NCBI GenBank assembly: GCA_033977485.1
Contig: CM066995.1
Span: 52,203,162 to 52,267,161, forward strand
Origin: Hydrangea macrophylla
Taxonomy: Eukaryota > Streptophyta > Magnoliopsida > Cornales > Hydrangeaceae
Length of the DNA stretch: 64,000 bases
Direction: 5' to 3'
The notes under the pieces are model-generated. The model was not told the DNA's origin and did not search any database. It saw only the letters and a list, made by a program, of their open reading frames with translations. Made by a program: the position numbers and the translations under genes. Shown here one piece after another: positions 32,538 to 43,557 of this stretch (positions within the stretch are counted from its first letter, which is position 1; each line of letters opens with the position of its first letter).

Positions 32538-35500
32538 TGTAGACACCCCATTTTGTTGACTACCAGATTTAGAAAACCCATAGCTTGGTGGTTCACAATG
32601 ATCGAAACAACTCAAAAAGGACTTTTGGAAGTTAGTTCTATCTCTCGAAATGCTCAAAAAGTGGTACAAATGACCAAAATGCCCTCAAAAGCCCAAACAT
32701 TCCCAGAGTTGGACCAAAAATTCTAGAAACATGCTATGTCATAAGGAAAGTCATGAAATGAGTTTTCAAACAAAATTGGATGAAATTGTCAGCTCCCAGA
32801 GACCCCCGAAAGTTCCCGGAAAGTCCCCGTTGACCGGTTTGATCGAAGTTTGACCAGGTTTGACCAAGGTTTGACCAAAATCATCCAAATTCGCTGAAAA
32901 ATTTCGAGATCATTCTAGAAAGTACTAAAATGAGTTTTAAAAGAAAATTAGAAGAAAATGTCAGTTCCGGGGAGCTCCCGGAGGTTCCCGAAATTCCCGG
33001 GAATCCCAAGTTTGTCCGATTTGACCTAAAAGTTGACTTTGAAACTGGAGCACCGTATCATTTTTCAAACATTTTTCATTAATACTAGAGGTCAATCGCT
33101 TTCCAATAGTAGATCACACATAATTCCTAGATTTAAAACGAATTTATTATGAATTTTCGAAGGTGAAAAAGGCGATCAAATTGGCTTTTATCGCGAATAC
33201 CGCAAAACTTTTTAAAGTGACCTATCTCCAAACTATTTTCTATGTAAAGTAGACTCCATTACCTTTCCAATGGTATATCACAACCTCAGTTTGGAGTTTA
33301 TACGCATTTTCTGTGGATTTTGGACGAAATAGAGCATTTTTGCGAATATCGGAACCTCTGGGGGCCTAAACAGCATTATCTAGAAGAAGGAGGAGCAGCG
33401 CCACCGTGACACTGGCCCACTGGTGCCATGGCGTAGGCCCAGTCCCAGTGATGTCGTGGTACTCTCCCCCAGAACAGTCCATTTTTGTAAATTGTTTTGG
33501 GGGTCCATTTTGATTAATTAGAAACCAAAACGACACAGTTCCTTGTTCACATATATTTGGAGCCAATGGGAGCACTATTTAAATCCCAAAACACCCCAAA
33601 TTGGCCTATAAAACCCCCCTTGACTTCTCATTTAGGAGGTACAAATACAAAGCTTAGAGAAGTTATAGAGAGAAAAGTTGTAGAAGATAAAGATAGGAGA
33701 GTGAAAGTGAGATTCTTCCTTTGATTTTCAACTAAAAAGTGAGTTTTAACCTTTATTTTCTACTTCATTACTCCCATTTACTTCACATTCAATACACCCA
33801 ACCACCATTTTAGTGAGTATTTGTGAGATAGGAAGCTTCTTCCATGTCTAGAGTCACCATATATGAGTGAAACACCAAGCTACAAGTCCAAAATCATCAT
33901 GAATATCATCTATTGATTACTTACTTGCTTGTTTACATATTATGCTTATCCCTCCTTAATCCCATTTCTTTTTTATTTTCTTTATTTACTTACTAGTCTA
34001 TCATCATCTAGATGATGACATGAAGTTTGAGGAAAGTGAATCCTTATGGATAATAGCTCTTGACCTCAAAAACATGTTTGATAGATGATGATTTCAACTT
34101 CAATATACATTCCCACATATTCTTGAAGTTGTCTTCAAAAATGAAAACAATGTCTCCAACAATCTTGGAGGTTCTTGATATGGGTTCAAATGTTGATATT
34201 TTAAGTGGTCACAATCTCCATTTAAGTGCTGAAAATATACTTTTAAAGCCTCTATTTCAAAACCCCTCTTAAACCCCTCATTTTGATTTCAAAGAATAAA
34301 ACCCTAGTTCTTCCCAAAATCTTCAAAACAGTGAACAATCTGAGTTCAAAGATTTCTCTAGGACTCAATACTCAAAGTATTAACATGAGACCACTTGAAA
34401 AGTCTTCTTAACTCATTATAAAACACCCATGATTTTTGGTTTGACTTGGAAATACTTGGAAGTGGTCCATTTGGACCCAAACATTCTCTCCAGATATTCT
34501 GTTTTTGCTGTCATAGTAGCTTGGTTGACTTTTAACTTGTTTTACAGAAAACTTTTCCAAATGGAGTGGTCCAAAATCATTTTTCACTTGAACTTAAGTG
34601 TCTTAGAAAACTTTGTGTATATTATGGGCCTCTAGATCATTTGTTTTCATTTTCTAATATTTTTCAACATTTCAGTTGACAGTACGGACTCTATTTCTGA
34701 GTAACCTCTATTGTTTATATGATTTCTCTCAATCTGTAATAGTTATTGAGGATTGTATTTTTGATTTGTGTTTTAGACACACTAAGGATGATCTCCATAA
34801 AAATCATGCATTGAAAACATTCATAACCCTACTTTTCTTTTTTCACAAGATCAAGTCACTGTTCTGTCCATTATTCACAGCAAGCATTCTTTTACTTTCA
34901 TTCTTTGATTTGATGCTTACATGCACTCCAAATTTGTTAATATCTTAGGAAGTAGTTCATACTAAATTTGTACATATCCCATGATGATTTCTCCCATGCA
35001 TCCATTCATCTTTTTAGACTTCTAAGTCACTTTAGAAAGTCCATGTACACAAACACACAAACCTTTGCACATTCTAGGATCATACACTGTATCCATGCAA
35101 GATTTGGGGCTTTTGTGACTCCTAATCTAAGAAGATTATAAGGAATGAACTTGATCACACGTTCATGCTCTCCCTTGATCTAATCTTACTTTCTCATCCG
35201 TCCCAGGAATTGAGAAATCTTCTTTTCTCAAATATTAACATGCATCATACTAGCTTGCTAAGCATATTTGGGTTTTCTTTGGTTATTTGTTTCAAGAACA
35301 ATCCACGTCCCTTCTTAGATTAGGAAAACTTGATTACTTGATACATGATTAGACGATTTTTCCTAGGTTTATTTGTGTGATCTTTCACCTTTGCATTGTG
35401 TGATACTTGGCTTAGATCTTTTGAATGATATCTTATCTTTCGATCTTCTATTTCAAAATTCTTGTGTGATGTAATATACTATCATAGTATTATTTATCGA

Positions 35501-35796
35501 ACCAAACATAGTATAAGATGATTATTTGGATGTTAATTGAGGCCCGTCAAAAGACGGGGCGAGTTGAGGGTGTTTTAGTCGCGACAAATGCTCCTTCCTC
35601 TCTCATACCAAAACTCCGAGCCAAGTTCTTTGGTTATGAAGGCCGGTGCCCTTTATCCATTTGGGTGAGTCAAAATTAGGTTTCTTGGTTCCTTAAAGAT
35701 CAAGTGGCGGCTCTATATCTATTTTCAACAGACCTTTTCCTTTCCTTTTCAAAACAATCTCAATCAAAACAAGAGGTGGAATTCCGCGTGTCCACA
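32538..35796 (+). repeat. 3' LTR of the Ogre-like element
   Basis: 3.26 kb copy of 10028-13261, ending GTGTCCACA and followed by GTCGT. It has the same hairpin cluster (33395-33462) and TATA region (33607). ORFs in it are not genes. Confidence 0.95.
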
Positions 35797-35801
35797 GTCG
35801 T
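35797..35801. repeat. Right target duplication of the Ogre element (GTCGT)
   Basis: Identical to 10023-10027. After it the chromovirus gag sequence continues. Confidence 0.95.
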
Positions 35802-36007
35802 AGTTTCTGAAACTGCTCCACCATTATCTGCATTCCCCGGTGTCCATTATTTTTACTTCCATTACCATCATCATAATTAGCTACTCTATCTTGGGCAGCA
35901 TAAGCTAGTCGTTCGATGATTTGTTCGACACGTTCAAATGTAGCATTCGCTGCTTCATCCATGTTGGTTGAGCTTTCCTTGTTAGTACCTCTCTGACTAC
36001 ATAACAA
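35802..36007 (-). pseudogene. Chromovirus gag, N-terminal part
   Basis: Reads MDEAANATFERVEQIIERLA, YAAQDRVANYDDGN and MVEQFQKLR up to the Ogre insertion; the next gag residues are found beyond the Ogre element from 10027 leftwards. It lies about 130 bp inside the 5' LTR, as expected for gag. The first Met of the open frame is at 36007, the better-placed one at about 35962. Confidence 0.85.
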
Positions 36008-36134
36008 TAATGCAATTAGTAGTATTTCTTACCTGATATTATATCCAAATAAAATTGACCATACCTCTAAGTATAGGTATCTAGCATACGGTCCTATTAA
36101 ATAGTTGAGGCTTTCTAATGGCCCTAGAACTATT

Positions 36135-36146
36135 GCTCTGATACCA
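36135..36146 (-). promoter_or_regulatory. Primer binding site of the chromovirus (tRNA-iMet)
   Basis: The minus strand reads TGGTATCAGAGC, the initiator-tRNA-Met site used by most Ty3/gypsy and copia elements of plants, four bases inside the right LTR. Confidence 0.92.
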
Positions 36147-36150
36147 AGCT

Positions 36151-37913
36151 TGTCACGCTCCAAAATCCAATTGGTGGATTTAAGGCATGTGACTGGCCAC
36201 CAAGGCCTCATAACTTGCACAGAGACTAGCGAAAACAACATAATTAAAGCTTATTATAGTTACAGGTCATGAAGACGATAATATTACAAATCATTCCAAA
36301 TTTATTACATAATATTCTTATTGGCTAACTTGAGCCTCTAAATATTGCCTTTGAGAATTCCATTGGAATGACTCATGTTATTTAACTAGGTAGCTAGTAT
36401 TTTAAGTTCTTCTTCTTCTTCTATAGGTCTTCCTCAACCAGGTTATCTCCCACCTTCTTATACTTTTCATTACCTGAAAGGGGTTAGAAAGATTTGGAGA
36501 GTGTGAGTACAAGACTCAGTGAATAATCGTAATCCTGGATGATGAACATAAAGAGAAATCTGTATATCAACCGTAAATGAGATAAATATAACAATCGATA
36601 TATCAAGAGAGTAGAATATCATCAGGACAGGTATAATGAATACATATTTAGAAGGTCAGATTACCAACCACCCATTCACGTACTCATACATATACATATA
36701 CTGCAATAGCTAACTGATCAGAAGCACTCGTAGACCCAATAACGAGGGTCGGCCAATTTTGGGCCACTCGTAGATCCAATATGGATCATCCCACATAGGA
36801 GCTCGTAGATTCTTAATAGAATCAATATATAATCACATAGAATGGTGGTAATTGACATTTTGAATCAATGAATATAGAACTTACAATAACATCAAATAAA
36901 ATAATCTCTTTAAGTGGAACAAATCGAAGTGTTCCAGAATAAATGTAAGAACAACGATTTCATAATTAAAATAAAACTTGTTCAGTAATAAGACAAGATT
37001 CACCCGTGAGGAGTTGAATCAGTAAAAAGGAAATACGATCACTCACCTTGGTACTTTAGGTGGTTAAAGAACTTCTATTGAAATTAACCTTCAAGTCCTA
37101 CACAACATGTTTATAAAACTGAGTAATTTAATTTAAGTCCAAGGTGTAGGGGCAAAATTGTAATTATAACTTCTTAGGAGTATTTTCGTAATTTTACTAA
37201 AATAGGATTTTTTTTTTTTTTCCCTTGCTAAAATGATCCTTATATTATTATAGAACTAATGTCATTGACCATAGCCGATTCGGAGTTTGTTACAATAGTA
37301 TATAAAAATATATAGCTTTTCTATAGTAATTTGGGTTCCAAAATAAGCGATACAAATTTCTGTCCCCAAAATTTAGGAAAATAGTGTCCAAATATTCGGA
37401 ATATTATTCTTATCGTAACGGTACTGACCATTTATTTTTTCAAAGTTTTACAAAATTTTTAAAAGTAATTGTAAAGTATAAAAAAAAAAACTCATATTCT
37501 TTAGCCATTTTATTAATTCGAAATTCAAATAAATACCAAATGATATCCAAAACTTACCAAATTTTTGAAAATAATAGGAATAATTTACAATGATTTAACA
37601 AATTTTTGAAATACCAAAAATGCCCTTTGTGCATATCCCAAAAATTAAGTTAGCTTTGAAACTTGAATTTATCATTAATGATGATTCAGGGTCTGTTTGG
37701 CCTTGCTCAAGCTTAAAGCTTTGAGAAGGCCTTTTAAGGGTCTAATACAGATTAAAAAAAATACGCATAAAAGGTACATATGATAAAATGCATAAAAAGA
37801 TTTGGAAAAGAAAATTTACCCAGTGACTATGATAGAGTTTGAAATCTGTAATTTGGCTCAAACTTCCTTCACCAATGGAATCACCACTACTTGAGACTTA
37901 GAAGAATTTCTCC

Positions 37914-37965
<52 letters not shown>

Positions 37966-38544
37966 AGTTCAGTGAATTTTTAGAACATAGTTAGGAAGCT
38001 TTTTATAAGCACCTTGGGATTTCACAAAATAAATGACGGAAGTTTTGAAGCATTAATAGAACATCTCTCTTTCTTTAATACAACCATAACTATGACGGTT
38101 GTAAGAATCTTTTTCTTTTTTTTTTCTTTTTTTTTTCATACGTATCTCTCTTTTCTCTCTTTCCGTGTATTCATGTATCCATGCATTTTGTAACATTTGT
38201 GTTAGGTGGATAAGGTCATTTGCTGGGTAATACTTAGGGCACAACCTTCATACAACTTTCATACAACCTCCTCAAAAGATGTGTCTATCTCTTTCCTGTG
38301 TCATTGTGGGGTCCAGTGACATCACAGGAGAGAGATAGACACATCTTTTGGGAAGGTTGTATGAAAGTTGTATGAAGGTTGTGTCCCAAATATTACTCTT
38401 ATTTGCTAGGGTCACATGTAGGTTAGTTGGTTAGGTAGGTGAAAGACCAATAATATTTTAATACATGTCTAAGGTTGATTGCTTAAAACATAAAAATGTG
38501 ATGATAATTTAGGAATTTTAATATTGAAAATTTGGGTCTTGACA
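36151..38544 (-). repeat. 5' LTR of the chromovirus
   Basis: 2.39 kb, from TGTCACGCTCC to TCTTGACA. Intact apart from a 175-bp MITE at 38225. It preserves the empty site of the MULE found in the other LTR. (TC)n at 37919-37964. Confidence 0.93.
38225..38399. mobile_element. Fold-back MITE in the chromovirus right LTR
   Basis: Absent from the left LTR (junction near 5612). The ends form a long inverted repeat of about 75 bp: GGCACAACCTTCATACAACT against its complement, continuing through AAAAGATGTGTCTATCTCT. Flanked by CATTTGCT and TATTTGCT (38217-38224, 38400-38407), an 8-bp duplication with one mismatch, as for hAT-type MITEs. Confidence 0.85.
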
Positions 38545-38549
38545 ACCAT

Positions 38550-40881
38550 AAGAGTTATAGTCAGAATTTCATACATACGGTTGTATCTTACATATACGAA
38601 AATACATTCATAATTAGATAAATACATATAAAAGGGCTGATGTTAAATTTATTCATTCATTTTCACTAACACAGTCTTTAGGCTGACCATAACTTTTCAT
38701 GCTCTTATTAGTCAGATGCTCTGATAACCAATAGAGGGAATCCAGAGCATACTTTTGTAAAGTTGTTCTTACTAACGCCGACTTTAAAGTCGATGTTAGT
38801 AAAATGACTTAATTAAATTAAAATTGTTTTTTTTTTGGGTAAACTAGATTTTAGTCCAAAATGCTATACTTTTCTAAAAATAGGTCCTTCCCAAAACTTT
38901 ATCCAGAAATTAGTCCTTCAGTAATTTTTAGGACATAATACCCCCGTAGTGTGTATATGTACATAATACATATTTATTTTGGTAAGTGAATTTTGTACAT
39001 TAGTGGATAAGGAGATAATGATCCTTAAATTTTAGACAATTTTCTTTTTTACTCAACAATCGTTTTTGATTGATATTCTGTATCATTTGAATGGTTTCTG
39101 CAGATTATATTTTCAGCGTAATGTTGATTTTCTTATGCTGTGCAGATTATACATACAGTGCAAAATTGAATCTTTGAAGTTATTGGAACGATTAACATGA
39201 GAAATTTCTCATTTCAATTTTATAAGTGCTTGTATAATCTGTACTGATTCGATATTTTGAATGCAGAGTATAGGACATATTTTTCTATCTATGGATAATC
39301 ATATTTTGGTATTTTGTTCGTATGACGGGGAGATTGCAATCACCAGTGTGTCAGACAGTATGAGTTTCTGAGGTTGTTGAGTTTCTGAGTCCCCCCATGT
39401 GAGAAATTTCTCACTCGTTATGCATATAAACTACGTATTGCAATAGTGAGAAATTTCTCACTTCGATCGTTTCTCATTGAATTTGGTAAGTGAGAAATTT
39501 CTTACTAATATACCAAATTCAATGAGAAACTCTCACTACCAGATAACATGCTATCAGGAAATAATTATGCAATATTCTCATACACATGTTGATCGAGAAC
39601 AAATTACATCATGGAATATATCTCAATGAGAAGTTTTCCAATAACAAAATGAGAAATTTCTCGATGAGAATGCAATGACCAAGTGACAGCCAAACATATC
39701 TGAGAAAACACCACATGAAACCTTATCACAAAAATTGCCGAAGTAACAAAGTAAGAAAGTTCTTTGACTGAGAAATTTTCTAATATGATATTGACAAAAT
39801 GATACATTTCTCACTTTTTTATAGAGAAATTTCTCACTTAATACAAAGAAATTTCTCACTTTCAAAACGAACTCCAAAATCAATACAGTAACTCCAATAA
39901 TGCTATTTTGCATATGCAGGAACAAATGATAATAATATGCATATTATGAGCATGTTAATTACTGCAAATAAAATTGAAACGTGGGAGAATAAGAACCACA
40001 ATGGCGGTTGATAAAATCATCTTAATTTAGGGATCATAATTCCCTTACCCATTAATGCCTTGAATTTGGTTCCTATATTTGCATATATATATATATATAT
40101 ATATATAATGTATCTATATACACGTTATATATCAATATTGGGGCAGTTTAGTTCACAAATCATCTAATAAATTGGGAAAAGGACTACTTCTTAATTCCAT
40201 AGTTGATTAGAGATCTATTTCTACATTAGGCTTCCCAATTAGATTATATCCTATAAAAGTCCATAGTGAGGGACTAAATCGTATATTTCTATATATATAT
40301 ATATGTTTATATATTTGCAAAAATCTATTTTTCGCATAAAATTAAAATATTTAAAAGTTCTTTATAAAAACAACTTTAGTAGTAAGTCGGTGCTAGTAAG
40401 ACCGACATTACTAAAGTCGTCCTTACTAAGGAAGACTTACTCGGGTTCTATTTCTAAGTTGAAAACCACAATAGTTTAGTAATTAAGTATTTTTTGTGCA
40501 ATTTTTGTGGAAACAACTACAGAAACAACCCCTAGGGTGGGTAAATATATGAGACAATTAGTGAAAATGACATTACCATAAGATTTTTTAGAGTTAATAA
40601 CAATTAAGATTTATGATTAGGGAAAAGTTCTCCATACAAAAATATAAAGTAAAATTTCATTTAGGATACATGAATGTTAAGTGAAATTTCACTAAACCCG
40701 TAGATGAATATTAAGTTAAATTTCATTCAAGTAAAATTTCACTGAACCCGTACATGAATATTAAATAAAATTTCATTTGACTCGACCTTTGAGTGACCTT
40801 TTAACAATATCAAATTACACTTTAAAATCTTAACAGTTACTTTTAGGGACTTTTACCTAAATTTCTATAAATAAATAAATA
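38550..40881. other. AT-rich intergenic DNA with palindromes
   Basis: No gene seen. It contains a 34-base hairpin (38769-38802, TTACTAAC...GTTAGTAA), a diverged relative of it at 40371-40442, a cluster of GAGAAATTTCTC palindromes (39199-39860), a (TA)n run near 40085-40107 and GTGAAATTTCAC-like repeats at 40640-40780. Confidence 0.5.
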
Positions 40882-41172
40882 TTCACTCCGTCCCATAATA
40901 AGTGTCAACTTCCTTTTTGCACAATGTTTAAGAAATTTGTATTATATTAATTTATTTGGTTCTTTAAAGAGTCATTTTCCAATTTTACCCTTAGATGTGA
41001 TGGGTGTTTGACTTTTTGCTTGTTTTGGGACCACAAATAAATGTTTCTTTGTCTTTATTATAAGGGTAGTTTTGAAAATAAGTAAAAGTTATATGCCAAT
41101 TTAGAAAAGTGGACACTTATTGTGGGACATCCAAAAAAGGAAAAGTGGACACTTATTATGGGACGGAGGGAG
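40882..41172. mobile_element. Stowaway-like MITE
   Basis: The ends are inverted: CACTCCGTCCCATAATAAGTG on the left, CACTTATTATGGGACGGAGG on the right. The flanking TA dinucleotides (40880-40881, 41173-41174) fit the TA target of Tc1/mariner-type MITEs. About 290 bp, no coding sequence. Confidence 0.8.
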
Positions 41173-41552
41173 TATATATAAAGGGTTAATTACAGAAACA
41201 CCCCCTATAGTTAGGCATTTTTTAGTTACCCCTCTGCACTTTAAATTGTGTCACTAATACCCCTTGTGGTCTGGACTTAAGTGACACGGTCACTTTTTTC
41301 GTTAAAGTTAACGAAAAATGGGTAAAAGTAAGAAATTACCCCTATTACATGCTAATGAGAACACTCTTATGTGCATATATGTTTACTTATGGATATTGGT
41401 ACGTATATTATTATATATGTTATTTTGATATTATATTTATTGCGAGAGACTATTCTGTGGTCACTTTGGAGTATCTTTGTGCAAGCGAATTAGACACATA
41501 CACACAACACACACATTCTTGGTGATACTTTTTTTTAAGGTCTTAGTACATC

Positions 41553-42120
41553 CAGGGGCGGATCTAGAAATTTCATGGTAGGGGGGGGCTTGGCCAGTTG
41601 AGTGTACGGGGGTTCGGAGGCAGCGTCCTGGAGGCGATTTATTTTGAGGGTCTATTTATACATATTTTTCGTACAGATGATATAAGATAATACTATAAAT
41701 ATGAATACAAAAACTCAAGAAATCTTCTCCCATTGTATAATATAAACATCAAAGTTACAAAACTTTAGGACGTTTTACTGCCCATATAAAATCGTAACTT
41801 AACAAATGACACCTAAAAATAACTATCAAATGCCATATTTTTATTATCAAATGGCACATAAGAAAAGTTAATAGTGATTGGCACAAAAGGTACAACAAAT
41901 AATGTCTTATTACTTCAAAATGAGATCCAAAAATTGAATATATCATACTTGGATGTATTGCAGAATTTTTCAAAAATAAAAAACTAAGAAAGTAGGAAGT
42001 TTCTATATTTCAAGGGGGGGCTTGAATGTAAAAATTTATAGTTTTTTAGGTATGTATAAATTTTTTGTAAAATCAAGTGGGGCTTTAAGCCCCCCTTGCC
42101 CTTCAATACATCCGCCCCTG
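41553..42120. mobile_element. Non-autonomous hAT element (CAGGGGCGGA type)
   Basis: Starts CAGGGGCGGATCTAG and ends CATCCGCCCCTG, flanked by the perfect 8-bp duplication AGTACATC (41545-41552 and 42121-42128). 568 bp, no transposase. It is nested inside the long-TIR element. Confidence 0.93.
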
Positions 42121-42155
42121 AGTACATCATTACACTCAGTACACTAGGTTTTACT

Positions 42156-42420
42156 ATGTGTCCAAGGGTAGATCACAAAAAAAAAATAATAATAAAGAAA
42201 GGAAAGGAAAAAAAAAAAGCTACATCAAGATTGTGTGTGTTGTGTGCATATGTCCAAGGGCAAATAAAAAAAATAGAAACGTATGTATATCACAAAAACT
42301 GTGTGTTATGTGTGTCTGTCCAAGGGTAGATAAAATAAAATAATACAATATAATTTATCCCCAAGATTATATGTGTTGTGTGTGTATGTGCGTCCAAGGG
42401 TAGATCAAAAATAAAATAAA
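42156..42420. repeat. GT-rich tandem repeat
   Basis: Four units of about 70-90 bp, each with GTGTGTGTTGTGTG and TGTCCAAGGGTAGAT followed by an A-rich stretch. Confidence 0.75.
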
Positions 42421-42757
42421 TTCGCTCTCACATAGGTATCCCAAAGTAACCACAGAACAGTCTCTAACAACAAATGTTAGAGAAATAAAAACAAATGTAA
42501 TATCAAAATAGTATAATAATATACCACATATGTTTAAATAAATATTTAAACATATAAGGGTATTCTCATTAGCATGTAATAGGGGAAATTTCATACTTTT
42601 ACCTATTTTCCATTAGCTTTAACGAAAAAAGTGACTGTGACACTTAAGTCCAGACCGCATTAGTACCGTATTAGTGACACAATTTAAAGTACTGGGGGGT
42701 AACTGAAAAATGTCTAACCACATGTGGTGTTTCCCATATATATATATATATATATAT

Positions 42758-43557
42758 ACTTACCCCCCTCGGGTTTGAAGAACAACACTTCCCCCCCTGA
42801 GCTTTTATTAGTCATAACAAATCTCCCCTTCTGTTTATTGAACAGTATTTGGTTTATTAAAATGTACCTAAACTACCCTTACCCAATTTTTAATAGGAAT
42901 TTTAGTCAAAAGTCTTTTATAATATACTTTTGTAGTATTAAGTCTAACCCGTTTTTTTTTTTTTTTTTTTTTTTTTATTTTAATGAAAAGTTCACATGTT
43001 ATAAAAGCTATGTGAAATTTCACATAACTTTGTAAAAAAAATTGAACTAGCTATGTGAAATTTTACATGATTTTAAAACATAGGGATTTGATCTGATTAA
43101 TTTGTAGTAGTCATGGAGTCTTGACCAAAAAAAATGAATTATCCTTTAGACTTAATCAGTCTGAAATGAGGGTCTTCTTTACTTAATTTCTAATTTTTAA
43201 AAGATAGAAACGACCTTGGGGTTAGCATATAGAACCATCTCTACCTCTTCGATTTGAAAGTTATACAAATTTTAAAACTATTGATACGAGAAGACTTGAA
43301 GAAAAAAAAATCATGATTTTGGAAAAAATGTTGATATGTTTTAAAGGATCGTCAAAATGTTGAAAATAGAATTCACATTCGTGAAAAATCGTGAAAATTT
43401 CAGAAATTTTAAAAGAATTATGAAATTTGTTCAAACGATTCAAAAATAATTTTTTTTAGAATCATGAAATTTGTAAAATTTGTAAAAACCTGCAGATGAG
43501 CTCTTTAGATATTTTGTAAATACTTTCAAATATTTTTTATTTAATTTTGAGGGTTAA
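42758..43557. repeat. Left part of a TE-like repeat interrupted by LTR material
   Basis: CCCCCTCGGGTTTGAAGAAC and CAACACTTCCCCC here have an inverted counterpart at 49655-49720 (GGGGGAAGTGTTGTGAGG, CAAACCTTAGGGGTG). Between them sits the unit 43558-49628. Poly(T) at 42953-42976. No gene. Confidence 0.4.

Larger units (their letters stand above)
10028..35796 (+). mobile_element. Ogre-like Tat-lineage Ty3/gypsy retrotransposon, 25.8 kb with nested insertions
   Basis: Bounded by LTRs 10028-13261 and 32538-35796, both starting TGTAGACAC and ending GTGTCCACA, with perfect target duplication GTCGT. The element sits inside the gag of the minus-strand chromovirus. Internal order on the plus strand is primer site, a long leader with a 42-bp minisatellite, gag, protease, RT, RNase H, a second RNase H, integrase, then about 11 kb before the 3' LTR. 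Long size, primer site TGGCGACTCTG-TGGGGAC and the second RNase H point to the Tat/Ogre lineage. The 3' non-pol region carries antisense PMD and DUF7745-like genes, a probable solo LTR and a TR-GAG element. Without these insertions it is about 20.8 kb. Every pol domain has stops. Confidence 0.95.
695..38544 (-). mobile_element. Tekay/Del-type chromovirus (Ty3/gypsy), host of all nested insertions to 38544
   Basis: A minus-strand LTR retrotransposon. Its two LTRs (695-5756 and 36151-38544) are near copies once later insertions are removed. A tRNA-iMet primer site lies just inside the right LTR and a purine tract just inside the left LTR, which fixes the orientation. Domain order on the minus strand is gag, protease, RT, RNase H, integrase, chromodomain, as in Tekay/Del chromoviruses. 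Flanks are GCCAT (690-694) and ACCAT (38545-38549), a 5-bp target duplication with one mismatch. Removing the Ogre element, the MULE, the MITE and their duplications leaves about 9.0 kb, a normal size for the family. All ORFs are broken, so it is a dead copy. The lineage rests on RT, integrase and chromodomain motifs read by eye. Confidence 0.93.
41186..42735. mobile_element. Long-TIR non-autonomous element
   Basis: Left (from about 41198 GAAACACCCCCTATAG) and right (to about 42733, complement GAAACACCACATGTGG) ends are diverged inverted repeats of roughly 190 bp. They share TTAAATTGTGTCACTAATAC, GGTCTGGACTTAAGTG and CCCTATTACATGCTAATGAG. The middle holds a hAT insertion and GT-rich tandem repeats. 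Class uncertain; such long TIRs suggest a MULE-like or fold-back element. Confidence 0.65.

Noticed and set aside
36135..36146. tRNA-Met gene
   Set aside because: Only 12 bases complementary to the tRNA 3' end are present; it is a retroelement primer site.
695..38544. A single giant retroelement with the two outer LTRs and plus-strand pol
   Set aside because: The outer element's primer site, purine tract and gag-pol are on the minus strand; the plus-strand pol belongs to the inner Ogre element, which has its own LTRs and target duplication.
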